Shown: one piece after another, positions 9,671 to 19,445 of the stretch
Layout: each line of letters begins with the position of its first letter
Position numbering within the stretch: the stretch's first letter is position 1
Assembly: GCA_944472135.2 (NCBI GenBank)
Contig: OX235267.1
Location: 32,829,312-32,893,311 of the forward strand
Reading direction: 5' to 3'
Length of the DNA: 64,000 bases
DNA from: Trichobilharzia regenti
Taxonomy: Eukaryota > Platyhelminthes > Trematoda > Strigeidida > Schistosomatidae
Notes under the pieces: model-generated
Seen by the model: only the letters and a program-made list of their open reading frames with translations
Told to the model about the DNA's origin: nothing
Database searches by the model: none
Made by a program: the position numbers and the translations under genes

Positions 9671-9955
9671 CTCTGACACAACTGACCCAATCCATAAAGG
9701 CACTACCGACTGTTATACTGAACTGTATGCAAAAATGTAGATCGTAGATGGCTTAACATCTACGTGATTGTTTTGGATACTTTAGGTGATTTGACTGAGA
9801 ATTGATCACAGTGAGTGCATTCGTGTTTCTTTTTCCCCTGGTTTATTCTGACTTGAAACACTATTTGTGCTGCCTACAGTCTTCCATCCCCTTGCATTCC
9901 GAGTAGGGCTTCTTCAAACTACAGCTGTGAAGTTTAAATGGCCATGCTGATGGTA
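9671..9955. other. No feature recognised
   Basis: Nothing beyond simple AT-rich sequence was seen. Confidence 0.5.
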
Positions 9956-9957
9956 TG

Positions 9958-10075
9958 TTTTACTGCCTAGAGTTGCTAGTCTCATGCCCAACCTTCTCTT
10001 ATTACCGGTGGTAAGATGAGGTTTCTAGGATTGTGTTGGCCAGGAATCGAATCCGGCCGATGTGTGCCTCCATTT
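9958..10075 (-). repeat. Diverged tRNA-SINE fragment (family T-like)
   Basis: The minus strand contains a B-box-like GGATTCGATTCC and the GGTTGGGCATGAGACTAG phrase of family T, both diverged. The 3' tail of the family is missing. Confidence 0.5.
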
Positions 10076-10406
10076 CTTACCTGACATCCAGCGAAAAGCT
10101 AGTTAAGTAGACTCTTGTATTAAAATTTCATTCAGATATTTGTATATTATTACAGATCGATCAGTTAATTTATTTGTGATCTTTGCATTTTATATTGTCA
10201 TATCATGAAATGAACATTATTGATCTATGTCCAAATATTGATTTTTCCTGTTTTTGTTTTTGTCATTCTTACTTATCATTGCAGATTTTTCGCATGTGTC
10301 TACAAGTTCTGTACTGATAATTTGCTTTATTATAATTGTTCTACTTTTGTGTATATGGAAACCGCTTTGTGTAAGTCATATATAAGGTTATTTCATATTT
10401 TTTTAA

Positions 10407-10637
10407 TTCACGTTCCCAGTGGAATATAGGACTTCAAGCTAGAGGCTTGAAGTTTCTGTATCAGTGTTTATTTTTTCACAGGATGATGGGGTTTCTAGCC
10501 TCATGCCCAACCTTTTTACTCTTTACCAGCATTATTTCTGGCTTAGCGAGGCAAAGGAGTTCGTCCCTGACCGGGGATCGAACCCCGGACCATGTGGATG
10601 GTCGGCGAGCGTTCTACCCGCTATTCCACCGACGCAC
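10407..10637 (-). repeat. tRNA-derived SINE, family T (left arm of palindrome)
   Basis: Full SINE from GTGCGTCGG (rc, 10637) to the CTAGAGGCTTGAAG motif and ACGTGAA end. Almost identical to the inverted copy at 10692-10925, including a private GGGTAGAACG stretch and a doubled ATCATCC. The 116-codon ORF at 10447-10797 spans the palindrome and is not a gene. Confidence 0.8.
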
Positions 10638-10691
10638 TTATTTTATATTCATCCCTCTCTATATATATCATATGGTTAAGTATTACAATGT

Positions 10692-10925
10692 GTGCATCGG
10701 TGGAATAGCGGGTAGAACGCTCGCCGACCATCCACATGGTCCGGGGTTCGATCCCCGGTCAGGGACGAACTCCTTTGCCTCGCTAAGCCAGAAATAATGC
10801 TGGTAAAGAGTAAAAAGGTTGGGCATGAGGCTAGAAACCCCATCATCCTGTGAAAAAATAAACACTGATACAGAAACTTCAAGCCTCTAGCTTGAAGTCC
10901 TATATTCCACTGCGGAACGTGAAAG
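10692..10925 (+). repeat. tRNA-derived SINE, family T (right arm of palindrome)
   Basis: Plus-strand twin of 10407-10637, separated by a 54-nt AT-rich spacer. Only a few bases differ (for example GTGCATCGG for GTGCGTCGG). Shared private changes mean the pair arose by inverted duplication, not by two independent insertions. Confidence 0.8.
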
Positions 10926-11190
10926 AAACAAAGAAGTATTACAACATTTAGTGATAAGAAAAGGAAGAAGTGAACAGTGAAGAAAGTTTCCTTTTCGACG
11001 ATTCATCTTCATAACCTGTACAACTGTAATTATATTTAACAAAGAAATCACAAGACAACCAATCAGATACTGGTCAAATTTGTGCTCGAAAAACGTATTA
11101 CGTTATGTAAGGTGTAAGGAGTACCGTTCTTATTATAATTTTGCTTCTTCTTATTATGTAAGTTTACTATTATTATTATTATTATTTTTT
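10926..11190. other. Unassigned, short TTA microsatellite
   Basis: Contains a TTATTATTATTA run near 11168-11188. The stretch at 10970-11030 resembles sequences at 13060-13130, 42460-42540 and 43640-43710, and may be a decayed PLE end. Confidence 0.4.
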
Positions 11191-11191
11191 C

Positions 11192-11302
11192 AAGTATTGG
11201 TTTTGTAGGGATTTTTTTGTTCGATAGGTTGGAGGATTTCATCATGAACTGTGACATAAGTAAGAGGACCATTGGAAAACCGCCTAGGAGTACTGGACAG
11301 CT
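11192..11302 (-). repeat. Family P tail fragment
   Basis: Minus-strand tail of the family P SINE (compare 3045-3160), ending at the AGTACTGGACAG stretch that is the 3' side of the hammerhead-like module. Confidence 0.6.
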
Positions 11303-11625
11303 TAGCAGTAACATCTCTGATTGCAGCGCTCACTGAGTGACGTGGGTTCGAATCTCAGAAGGGACATGAGTTCCTTCAAGGTGGCAGATATGCCTAGCTG
11401 ACTGGTGAGTGAGTGTCAACTAGCACGAAAGCTAGGAGGTCCAAGGCTTCCTGCCTGCCGACTGCCTCCAACCATCTAATATCATCAAATCAATGTGCAC
11501 CATGATGTCAAGCTACCTTGAATGGTGGTCACACTGCAAACGTGACTGATAGGATTCAGTCTCCATCAAATAAAGGACTAGAGACATTGGAGACACACTA
11601 GTTACTAGTGTTCAATCAAAGAGTA
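11303..11625 (+). repeat. tRNA-promoter plus hammerhead SINE, family D, copy 2
   Basis: Plus strand: head with B box GGGTTCGAATCTC (11345), then a degenerate hammerhead (CTGACTGGTGAGTGAG, CTAGCACGAAA, GGTCCAAGG, about 11398-11450). The long tail ends ACTAGTTACTAGTGTTCAAT. The extra bases in the CTGA...GA core predict loss of activity. Confidence 0.65.
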
Positions 11626-12937
11626 GTTCCCACTAACCGATTCCGTGAGTGTGAAGGTTCCTCTAATTCGATGCCACCGAATGAACCGTGGGTTTACGCA
11701 AAGTGGAAATTGGAAGAAAATGATTATGCTGGGAAGGTAGAATCCAGTAAAACTCGCCCATACTGTCTCATTGCTTTCGAAGACAAGATAAGAGTAAGTG
11801 TCGAAGAATCCGATATTATTCAGCTTTATTTACTGCCTGTTGGTGCTATAGTTAGGGCTCAAATAAAGGATGATAATGAGTATTTGGGGTAATTGTATTA
11901 TCCAGACTCACCTGTGTGATTCTGACCGTCCATATGAGATTTTGTGCCGTACTACAAATGAAGTTTATCGCTTACGAAGATGTCAAGTGTCCATCAGGGA
12001 TGAAACATTTGATATACCGAAAGCTCCTATCCAGCAATCATGTTGAGATCCACGGGATTCACCGCATTGCGATTCTAAAGTCGTAAGGATTAATGTGGGC
12101 CTGTCAAATGGTACAGAGAAGGGGAAGCGAAGGACAAAGCCGAAAGTTTTCAGCACAGACTGGATTATACCGGAGAATTTCCGAAAACGAGTCAAGTCAG
12201 AGTCAGGTGAAGTTAGAGATAATGTGAAGAATGGAGACGCAGATAGACTCCCCAATGAAATTAACCGTGAAGGAAACTCTTTGGGCCACACCACACAAGA
12301 CATATTTGACGAGGTCCCTAAACAAGATTCTATGCATTTATCCGAGTCATTGAATACGCACGAAATTACCAATGGGCTGTCATCATCGACACCATTCATT
12401 GGAAGGTTTGTTGCAACCAGTTAGTTGGTCGTCTATTCCTGTAGGCTATCGTTCATCTGAATCCGCGACAACTCCTTCGTTGTTTAGTTTATGCGGAAGA
12501 TGGGCAAGCACAGGCATTCTTTTTCGGCTAGGTGCGATAGTAACCAATGATAGGGACGTTTTTGGATCCAAGTGGTTGAATACTATATCTATCAATTGCA
12601 TCTGGAATGATTAGTGAAACAGATCAGGGTGCTAGTTGGTCGTCGCCAAGTCGAATTCCAATTATACCTGTATCTGAGGCCTGTGAACAGCTTACTATCT
12701 TGTTTCCAATATCGAGATGTAGATCTAAACCTATTGAGAAAAAAGGTAGATTTCGTTCTAGTCGACGAAACTGATATCACTCTATCGGAGCTGGCATATA
12801 TGAGAACATTATCTGTGGTACTGGTCACATCTGATGATTTCATTCAGTCCTTAATCCGTGGATATTTACTATTTAGTAACAATTACTATTTAGTAGCAAT
12901 GAATAGAGCTTACCTGACAGAGGCTATGAAAGCTTAG
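11626..12937 (+). pseudogene. Intronless decayed copy of a 53BP1-like gene (Tudor + BRCT)
   Basis: 11608-11892 reads EPWVYAKWKLEENDYAGKVE and SVEESDIIQLYLLPVGAIV, which fits the first Tudor of 53BP1 with its aromatic residues. After a one-base shift in a G run near 11890, the frame continues as the second Tudor (PYEILCRTTNEVYRLRRCQV). A TGA follows (QQSC*), then a charged linker, then TPFIGRFVATS* near a BRCT start. 12614-12937 gives KVDFVLVDETDITLSELAYM and VVLVTSDDFIQSLIRGYLLF, fitting the last BRCT. 53BP1 family proteins read methylated histones at DNA breaks. Shifts, stops and the absence of introns mark a retrocopy. No poly(A) or TSD was found. Confidence 0.65.
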
Positions 12938-13286
12938 TCACATGATAGCATTTCGACAGGAAGGCAGAAATCTACCCAAACTCGGCAATACCCATTCGTT
13001 TATGATGACAAGAATAGGCTATTACATGTTTTTGAGATATATATATAAATATATATATAAAATACAATTGTACAGGATTTGAAGATGACAGTTCGTTGAT
13101 GAAGAAAATTTTCTTCCCAGAATTGCCTTTTGTTTTGAAAAATATAAACCAGACAAAGAAATAAATCCAAGAGCATAATTCTTTGAAGTGCTGACTGTGT
13201 GACTCTGGTCTTTCAGACACTTAGGTGTAATGGATGGTGATTGTTGGCGACATGGCTGTAAAGAATTGTTCTCAGTGGCACAAGTT
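12938..13286. other. Unassigned, TA microsatellite
   Basis: A (TA)n tract lies near 13036-13062. Nothing else is supported. Confidence 0.5.
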
Positions 13287-13454
13287 CACTTACTACTCCT
13301 TGTAATCTCATTATTTTCTATGTAAATCTTTTGCATTATATGGCAATTAGAAGTGTTAAATAAGGTATTTAGAAGACAAATTTCGCCAGATGATATCATC
13401 TAAAATGCAAAAGATTTACATAGAAAATAATGAGATTACAAGGAGTAGTAAGTG
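13287..13454. repeat. Perfect 51-bp inverted repeat with 66-nt spacer
   Basis: Arm 13287-13337 is the exact reverse complement of 13404-13454 by eye. It would form a long hairpin. The right arm abuts an RTE fragment. Confidence 0.85.
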
Positions 13455-13632
13455 TTAAAGATCCGAATTTTGTTGTTGATGTTGAGTCGCTGAAGTTGGT
13501 TGGGATTATTTCCATTACTACATCTAAGATGCATTGGGGACAGTGAGCATCCCTGATAGATGCCATTGTTTGTCATTACTTCAGATGACAACTTTCTATA
13601 AGCTCTTACGCACACACACACACACACACTTG
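13452..13632 (-). pseudogene. RTE reverse transcriptase fragment, CA microsatellite at its end
   Basis: The minus strand reads SSEVMTNNGIYQGCSLSPMH, a decayed GVRQGCPLSP box, then jumps to an IRIFN stretch from later in the protein, so there is an internal deletion. A (CA)n tract occupies about 13610-13629. Confidence 0.6.
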
Positions 13633-13895
13633 CATAAGTTTTAGTAGAGTGTCGTGTTAAGTGTCATATATTTTCTTCATAACTCAATGAGTATATATCA
13701 AGATAGCATATATTGGTCACTATTATTATTATTGATCTAATTATCGAATTAGTCCACCTAGGATGAGGGCCCTGGAGTGGTTGTGCCATAGGATGATCCT
13801 GCATGCCGGTCTCGTCTCGCAAGAGGCAGGGATGGGTGTGTTTCGGTTCTCCTGAAAATCAATACCCAGTCAATGGGTGTATCACTGTGTGAAAG
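13633..13895. other. No feature recognised
   Basis: No supported gene. 13750-13890 is GC-richer, but no family was recognised. Confidence 0.4.
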
Positions 13896-14119
13896 GTGCG
13901 TCGGCGACACAGGGGTTAGGACGCTCGCCGACCATGCACCTGGTCCGAAGTTCGATCCCTGGACGAACTCCTTTACCTCGCCAAACCAGAAATAATGCTG
14001 GTAAAGAGGAAAGGTTGGGCATGAGGCTAGCCACTCCATCCTGTAAAAATAGACACTGATACAGAAACTTCAAGCCACTAGCTTGAAGCCATATGTTACA
14101 CTTGGAATGTGAAGGAAAA
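13896..14119 (+). repeat. tRNA-derived SINE, family T
   Basis: GTGCGTCGGCGACAC head, GAAGTTCGATCCCTGG B box, then the GCCAGAAATAATGCTGG body and AACTTCAAGCCACTAGCTTG tail. A few internal deletions relative to 4271-4507. Confidence 0.75.
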
Positions 14120-14213
14120 ATTATGTTATTTTTTATTATTAATTATCGAATAAATCTTTACTTAATGTATGTTTTTTAATTATTTTTCAATGCATCTTTC
14201 ATTCTCTTTCTAG

Positions 14214-14340
14214 CACATCTTATACGGCATATACGCTGGTTATTGTTGACGCAGTCGAATCGGTACCACTGGTATTAGCGGCAGCAGCAGTGGTAGCAAA
14301 GTGGCATACCATCCCTTGGGTTCAGAAAATGCTTAGATGA
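14214..14340 (+). CDS. Possible terminal exon of an unidentified gene
   Basis: After a good acceptor (CATTCTCTTTCTAG, AG at 14212-14213) an open frame encodes TSYTAYTLVIVDAVESVPLV, then LAAAAVVAKWHTIPWVQKML, R and two stops. It needs a preceding exon in phase 2. The LVIVD...WVQKML pattern is faintly like the end of a BRCT repeat, which is interesting beside the 53BP1-like pseudogene, but this is a guess. Confidence 0.35.
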
Positions 14341-14967
14341 TGATTTTGCGTGCTTTGTGGTCATCGTACATATCTTACTTATTCTTAGGGTCTATCTATC
14401 TATATATTTATATACATCTGTACTCCCTCCCACCTCTATCTCATCTCGTTGTAATTTGTTTATGTAACTTTTGCCTTTTCTTTCCATTCCTGAAACGTCC
14501 ACCCCCACCACATCCTCCAGTTTATCTGCCTGTTTACTACCCATATTCTGAAGAGTGTAAAAGAGAGTTGTTTTTATTTTGTTGTTTGTTTTTTCTCTAA
14601 AATGATTTTGTAGATAAATCTGTATAAACATTGACTTTGTTAGTCAGCCAGTCACTTAGTCTTGATCAGCTTCATTTCTTTCTCATCCTGTGTATTTGAC
14701 ACAGCTTTGATATCGTCTCTTTTTTAAAAAGCAAAACAAAAGGATTGTCAAATTATTTTGTAAATTTTTCAGGGGAAGGGCAATACGTGTGTAAAGAAAC
14801 CTATAACAATGATAAAAATTAGAAGTATTGAAGAACACTTGTGTTTTTTTGTTTGGCTTTTGGTTTTCGTTAGTGTAATAATTGTAAGTGCTAATTGTCC
14901 CTCTGGGTTCTGAATGGATCATACAAGCCCAAAACAACACATTTCCACTTTCGTTCTGTTTTTAACT
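14341..14967. other. Unassigned, possible 3' UTR then AT-rich
   Basis: Follows the candidate terminal exon. Holds pyrimidine-rich sequence and no further ORF of note. Confidence 0.4.
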
Positions 14968-15960
14968 AGGGCCTTGATTGCTCGTAATCTTTCATCTCCT
15001 CCTTGCACGGTCTTCTTCGTGTCACTCATTAGAGTTTTCACCTGACTCCACATCTACCCACATGCTTTCATCTCCCCTACAAATGACCTCCTCCAAGTCA
15101 CCCTTTCACTGACGGCCAACTCGCTGCTTCCCTTTGGGGTTCCACTTGAGCGATGGCTTGTCTAGTGATGTCACTTGATGGTTTCTTCAGAGTACTGCCA
15201 GTCCATCTCCATTTCTTCCTGCCTACTTGTTTCACAATCGGTTCCTGGTTGTTTTGCTCCCAGAGATCCCTGTTGCTGATCTCTTCTGGCCGGCCATCTG
15301 ATTTTGAGTAGTATGGAGCGAAGACAACTGTTAATGAAGGCCTGTAGTTTGTTTGAGGTGCTCTTTATTACGCGCTGGCCAAGTCTCTGATCCGCATAGT
15401 AAGTAGCACTGACTTCACATTGAAGTTGAAAATCCGGATCTTATTTTCATTTTCATGCTGAGTTTTGTTCACCTCCACACAAACTTGAGAGTAATGAAAG
15501 CTTGTCTTGCTTTTTCGATTCTGGCTTTGATATCCTTGTCATTTCCGCCTTTACTTGGAACGACGCTTCCCAGATAGGTAGATAAAGGAGGTTGTTTCTT
15601 TCAGGTTCCTCCTATTTATGCTGGCTGATTGTTGTCTGTTGTTGTTGTTACTGCTATTGATGCTTCTACTATCGCCAACTTGTTGCTTTTCACTTGCATA
15701 TCTTCCAGTTTGTGGGAAATCAGACATATATCATGGCTGGCGAAGTCCAGATCCTCCAAGTTTTTTGTGTGAGTCCATTTTATTCCTGTTTCCTCGTTGC
15801 CCGCTTTCTGTCACATTATCCAACCTACTGCAATCAGGAAAATCATTGGAGATAGTAGGCGGCAGTCTTGTCTTACTCTCCCGTCTTTACTTCAAAGGCT
15901 TCCGTAAGTTTCCCGTTGTGGATTACTTGGCATGCATTGTCGGCGGCACCCCTTAGTAGC
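14968..15960 (-). pseudogene. RTE reverse transcriptase and C-terminus, decayed
   Basis: Minus-strand fragments read NGKLTEAFEVKTG, then a broken FADD region, the THK linker, and the C-terminal RALC-type end. It aligns along its length with 31050-32100 and 39905-40500, so these are copies of one RTE family, the same type as the endonuclease at 6505-8240. Many stops. Confidence 0.7.
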
Positions 15961-16371
15961 AAAGTAGTTTCCAAACAGAGACAGACAGAGTCGTCTAATG
16001 TACGAGTAATAATTTCAAGATTGATGTTACCAATACAAGATACATACGTGGTTTAGGCAACTAGCAATCGTGTTAGCGTAGAACGAACAAAATTCAACAG
16101 TATGCCTAATAGTGAGAGTATTTGTCCGGCTATCTTCAACTTTACCAGTCCATTAAAACATTATAAAAGTCTCAGCAGTTGATGTTTAAATGTTGGTCGA
16201 TAAAGCTGTAGGCTAAGCTTTTGATTTAACTGCTACCACTCGCTCTGCGACTCTGTCCCCATCCCATCCTGCACCAAATAAATTTTGAAAGGTACACTAT
16301 CACTCTAATTTACCATATAATAACTAATTACATTTCTTCCGAAATAATAGAGGTACTGTAGTGGTTAGGAG
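15961..16371. other. No feature recognised
   Basis: No supported gene or repeat. Confidence 0.5.
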
Positions 16372-16512
16372 CCAAATTGGTAGACAGCAATGTTTACGTC
16401 CCAAATCAGGTCATGAAATAAACCAAGAACAAAGCCTAACGTTAAGGGATTCAACAACCGATCACACCAGACTTAGCGTGGACGGATACGATTCGCAAAT
16501 TTATCACCGAAC
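16372..16512 (+). repeat. Decayed Gypsy-type LTR fragment
   Basis: Matches the first half of the LTRs at 9355-9670 and 47800-48127 (TGTAGTGGTTAGGAGCC, CAATGTTTACGTCCC, GACGGATACGATTCGC). The second half is absent. Confidence 0.6.
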
Positions 16513-16845
16513 TTTAACTGGTGGATGGTGAATAGCAGTGGAATCCAGGATGCGCATTTCGTCCTACTTGGGATTCGTCATCTGGATGTACTTGCATTTC
16601 TCAGTGAGTGATGATGTTCCCACCGAGGCTCGAACCCAGTGCCCATAGTTTCAAACGCCAAAGCGTTATCAACTAGACCACTTGAGCCACGAAAGCCACC
16701 TCTTGTGCAACGGGTCATGTTAATTTAACTGAATTTTAGATTTTCGCACCGATTGATTAGACCGAAGTGCTCGATCTCAGGTTGACACTTCGGCTTCTTA
16801 TGCAGATGCTTCGACGATGTTCGAGCATTCAAATAAAATTTTAAT
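16500..16845 (-). repeat. Smalpha-type SINE (tRNA promoter plus hammerhead), copy S1
   Basis: Minus strand: head with CTCAAGTGGTCTAG A box and GGGTTCGAGCCTCGG B box (rc of about 16625-16695), then a hammerhead at about 16535-16588. The core reads ATGACGA, so C3 has become A and the copy should be inactive. This is the SINE-like type known from Schistosoma as Smalpha. Confidence 0.75.
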
Positions 16846-17048
16846 TGATGGATGGTGACTAGCAGAGGAATCCAGGATGCGCATTTCGTCCAAGTGATCT
16901 GGTGGATAACGCTTTGCCGCTTGAAACTATAGGTACTGGGTTCGAGCCTCGGTGGGAACATCATCACTCACTGGAAAATTCAGGTACATCCAGATGAAGT
17001 GTCCCAAATAGGACGAAATGCACATCCTAGATTCCACTGCTAGTCACT
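16846..17048 (+). repeat. Smalpha-type SINE, rearranged copy S2
   Basis: A minus-strand 3' scrap (16846-16905) is joined to a plus-strand head (GGTGGATAACGC, GGGTTCGAGCCTCGG) and hammerhead remnant (about 16982-17032, core ATGAAGT, cleavage site ATC). The junction suggests an inverted recombination between two copies. Confidence 0.7.
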
Positions 17049-17725
17049 TCTGCTCTTCGTATTGTATTTCTCTGTCTTTGTCTTCGTGTCTCCAATGTTT
17101 TGCCCTAATACTGGTTCGTATCCTCCTCTCTTTGACATTAAATCTCTCTCACTCTCCGATGTTTGATATTTTTGTGTCTCGATGATCATCTCTCTACATA
17201 CCACTGATATATATTTTGTCAGTGGCGCACATCACAGTACAATCTTATATATTACAATTTTTATCAGATGCACTACTTCTTTTCAACAAATATTTACTCT
17301 AAATTGTACTACAATAAATAGCATGTATTTTTATGATAAATAATACTAAATAAACAAAAGAAAAAGGATTATCAAAAAAGACTAGTCTAATCAATAATAA
17401 ATTTAAAGTTATTTATTCTTAAATACATTTACTATTGAATCTTTTCACTGATACACCCCTAATTAAATGAATAATTTTTATTGATTATCAAATGCCTGTT
17501 TGAAGGTCACTTTCTGCCCATGTTATTTACTCTACAATTATTGAAAACTGGGCTGAGCTAATTGGTAATGTGTAATTGGTAATTTCATGCCGTCATATTT
17601 TTAATTACAGAATTTAAACATCTTTATTTATCGTTTACACAAAGATTTACTGAATTCTCTTTTATAGACATGAATGAGTCAACTGTTAATTTCATTCAAG
17701 TTAATTACTTTGCTTAACTACGAAC
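17049..17725. other. AT-rich, no gene recognised
   Basis: No exon or repeat was supported. Confidence 0.5.
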
Positions 17726-17730
17726 TAATT

Positions 17731-17905
17731 TCAGAGAATTTCTGAAAACCAGGATGTACTCAACGGCTGTTTTGTCCCTTTTTGTAGAACTCTTCATCAG
17801 TATGCATGCAACTGCAATCCCGCTGGGAATCGAACCCAGTACCTTCAAGTTACAAAGCCAAACTCATTAATCAATTAACTAATTGAGCCAACGGAATCCA
17901 ACGGT
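17731..17905 (-). repeat. Family P SINE fragment
   Basis: Minus strand: head TGGCTCAATTAGTTAATTG and GGGTTCGATTCCC, then a diverged hammerhead-like piece (GAAGAGTTCTAC, GGACAAAAC). The tail is truncated. Confidence 0.6.
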
Positions 17906-18006
17906 CTGGGTTTGATAGTCTTAAAAATTAGGACGAAATAATCCTCTAGTACTATCTGATCCATAAAGTTGAGAATAGCGAAAGTACACAAGAAAGGCAT
18001 TTTTTA

Positions 18007-18243
18007 TTCCTCTACGCTCCCAGTGGAACATCAGGCTTCAAGCTAGAGACTTGAAGTTTCCGTAACAGTGGTTTTTATGTTTACGGGATAAGGTTGCTAG
18101 CCCCATGCCTAACCTTCCCTCTTTACCAGTTTTATTACTGGCTTAGAGAGCGAGATAAAGGAGTGCGTCGGTGGCCGGTGATCGAACTCCGGACCGCATG
18201 GGGCGTGGTCGGCGAGGATTTTACCGCTGTGCTACCGATGAAC
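18007..18243 (-). repeat. tRNA-derived SINE, family T
   Basis: Complete unit on the minus strand, with a head of GTTCATCGGTAGCACAGCGG type, a B box GGAGTTCGATC and the TCTAGCTTGAAGCCTGATG end. It retains the GCTAGCAACCTTATCCCGTAAA stretch that matches the RTE 5' region at 8050-8180. Confidence 0.75.
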
Positions 18244-18309
18244 AAAGAATAGAAAGGCATACTTCTTCCATATATATATCCTCAATATGATGAATTTCCC
18301 TTATCATCG

Positions 18310-18943
18310 CACTGCTCAATGGTTAGTAGCAGTGGTAGAGCACGTTAACCGCTTCACTTATTTGGGAAGTACCATCAGCCCCAACGGGCTGATCTCTGAC
18401 GAAATCTCAGCACGAATACAGGGGGCTCGTTTCGCATTTGCCAGTTTACGCCGACTCTGGCGTAGACGAGATGTTCGACTATCGACCAAAGGGCGGATGT
18501 ACTGCCCATCAGTCCGCTCCGTCCTCCTTTATGGCTGGCTGTGAGACCTGGCCACTCAGAGTGGAAGACATGAAAAGACTAGCTGTCTTTGATCATAGGT
18601 GCCTGCGTTCTATTTCCCGTGTAAAGTGGCATAATAAGGTGAGCAACATTGAGGTTAGGCGTCGAGTTCTAGGTAAACAGGGAAAATCAATCGACGAAGT
18701 CGTGAAGCTACAAAGACTGAGATGGTTAGGACATGTGTTACGTATGCCAAGCCATCGCCTCCCTCGACGAGCAATGTTAGCTGATATAGGGTCAGGCTGG
18801 AAAAAAGCTAGCGACGGTCAAACAAAAACTTGGCACCAGTCAATGAAATCCACAACAGTTGGTCTAAGCCACGTAGGAAGGTGTAGACTTCCAGGCTGGG
18901 GTCCTCGGGAAGGTAAAAATCTATGGTTGGAAACAATTGGTGA
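18310..18943 (+). pseudogene. RTE C-terminal region, left part (interrupted by BEL element)
   Basis: Frames 18287-18544 and 18438-18965 read HVNRFTYLGSTISPNGLISD, then CETWPLRVEDMKRLAVFDHR, then GKSIDEVVKLQRLRWLGHVL and LPGWGPREGKNLW. This is the same family as 32445-36235. The copy is 5' truncated at about 18310 and has a frameshift near 18540. It is split after ETIGD by the BEL insertion and resumes at 21169. Confidence 0.8.
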
Positions 18944-19301
18944 TGTCAATGGAGTTGAAGATTGAACAATCAATTCTTGGTTGTTTGCTTAAAATCAACT
19001 TCCCCAATTTTCGCGGAGGCATCAATACGACAGTCATCGTCTCATCGGTCGCTGTTCAGAAAGAAGAGTGAAACATCGTCAGAAGTAATACAATGATTTA
19101 TTATTGTAATATTTGTTTTCAGACCTTAGTTCACTTATTCTTTTTATATGTTGGTGCAACAATAAAGAAATATCAAGCGGCAGATCGGTGTTTTGGTTTT
19201 TCCGTCCGTTATAACTAAGCGTTTCTGAAATCTTCAAGGAACAGCGTGGGCCCGAGCGTAGCGAGAGCTGGGCATTAACGGTTTATGAGACGTGATTGAC
19301 A
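18944..19301 (+). repeat. BEL 5' LTR
   Basis: 358 bp bounded by the inverted termini TGTCAAT and ATTGACA. The same 358-bp length and matching sequence occur on the minus strand at 62895-63252. Confidence 0.85.
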
Positions 19302-19445
19302 GGTTCTGACGATTGAAACAGATCTGGCGGATTCAAACAGTTGGTGAAAGTTTGGATAGTCGCCGTTCATTTTTCCTGGTGCCGGTCAAGTCCTCTTTGA
19401 ACAAGCAATATCTGGAACTTTTTTGGAATTGGGTCAAGTTCAACA

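Noticed and set aside
10447..10797. 116-codon ORF on both strands
   Set aside because: It spans the SINE palindrome; the frame is tRNA-like promoter and SINE body, so it is a by-product.
14337..14600. 87-codon ORF after the candidate terminal exon
   Set aside because: Low-complexity Pro/Leu/Tyr-rich translation of pyrimidine-rich 3' sequence.
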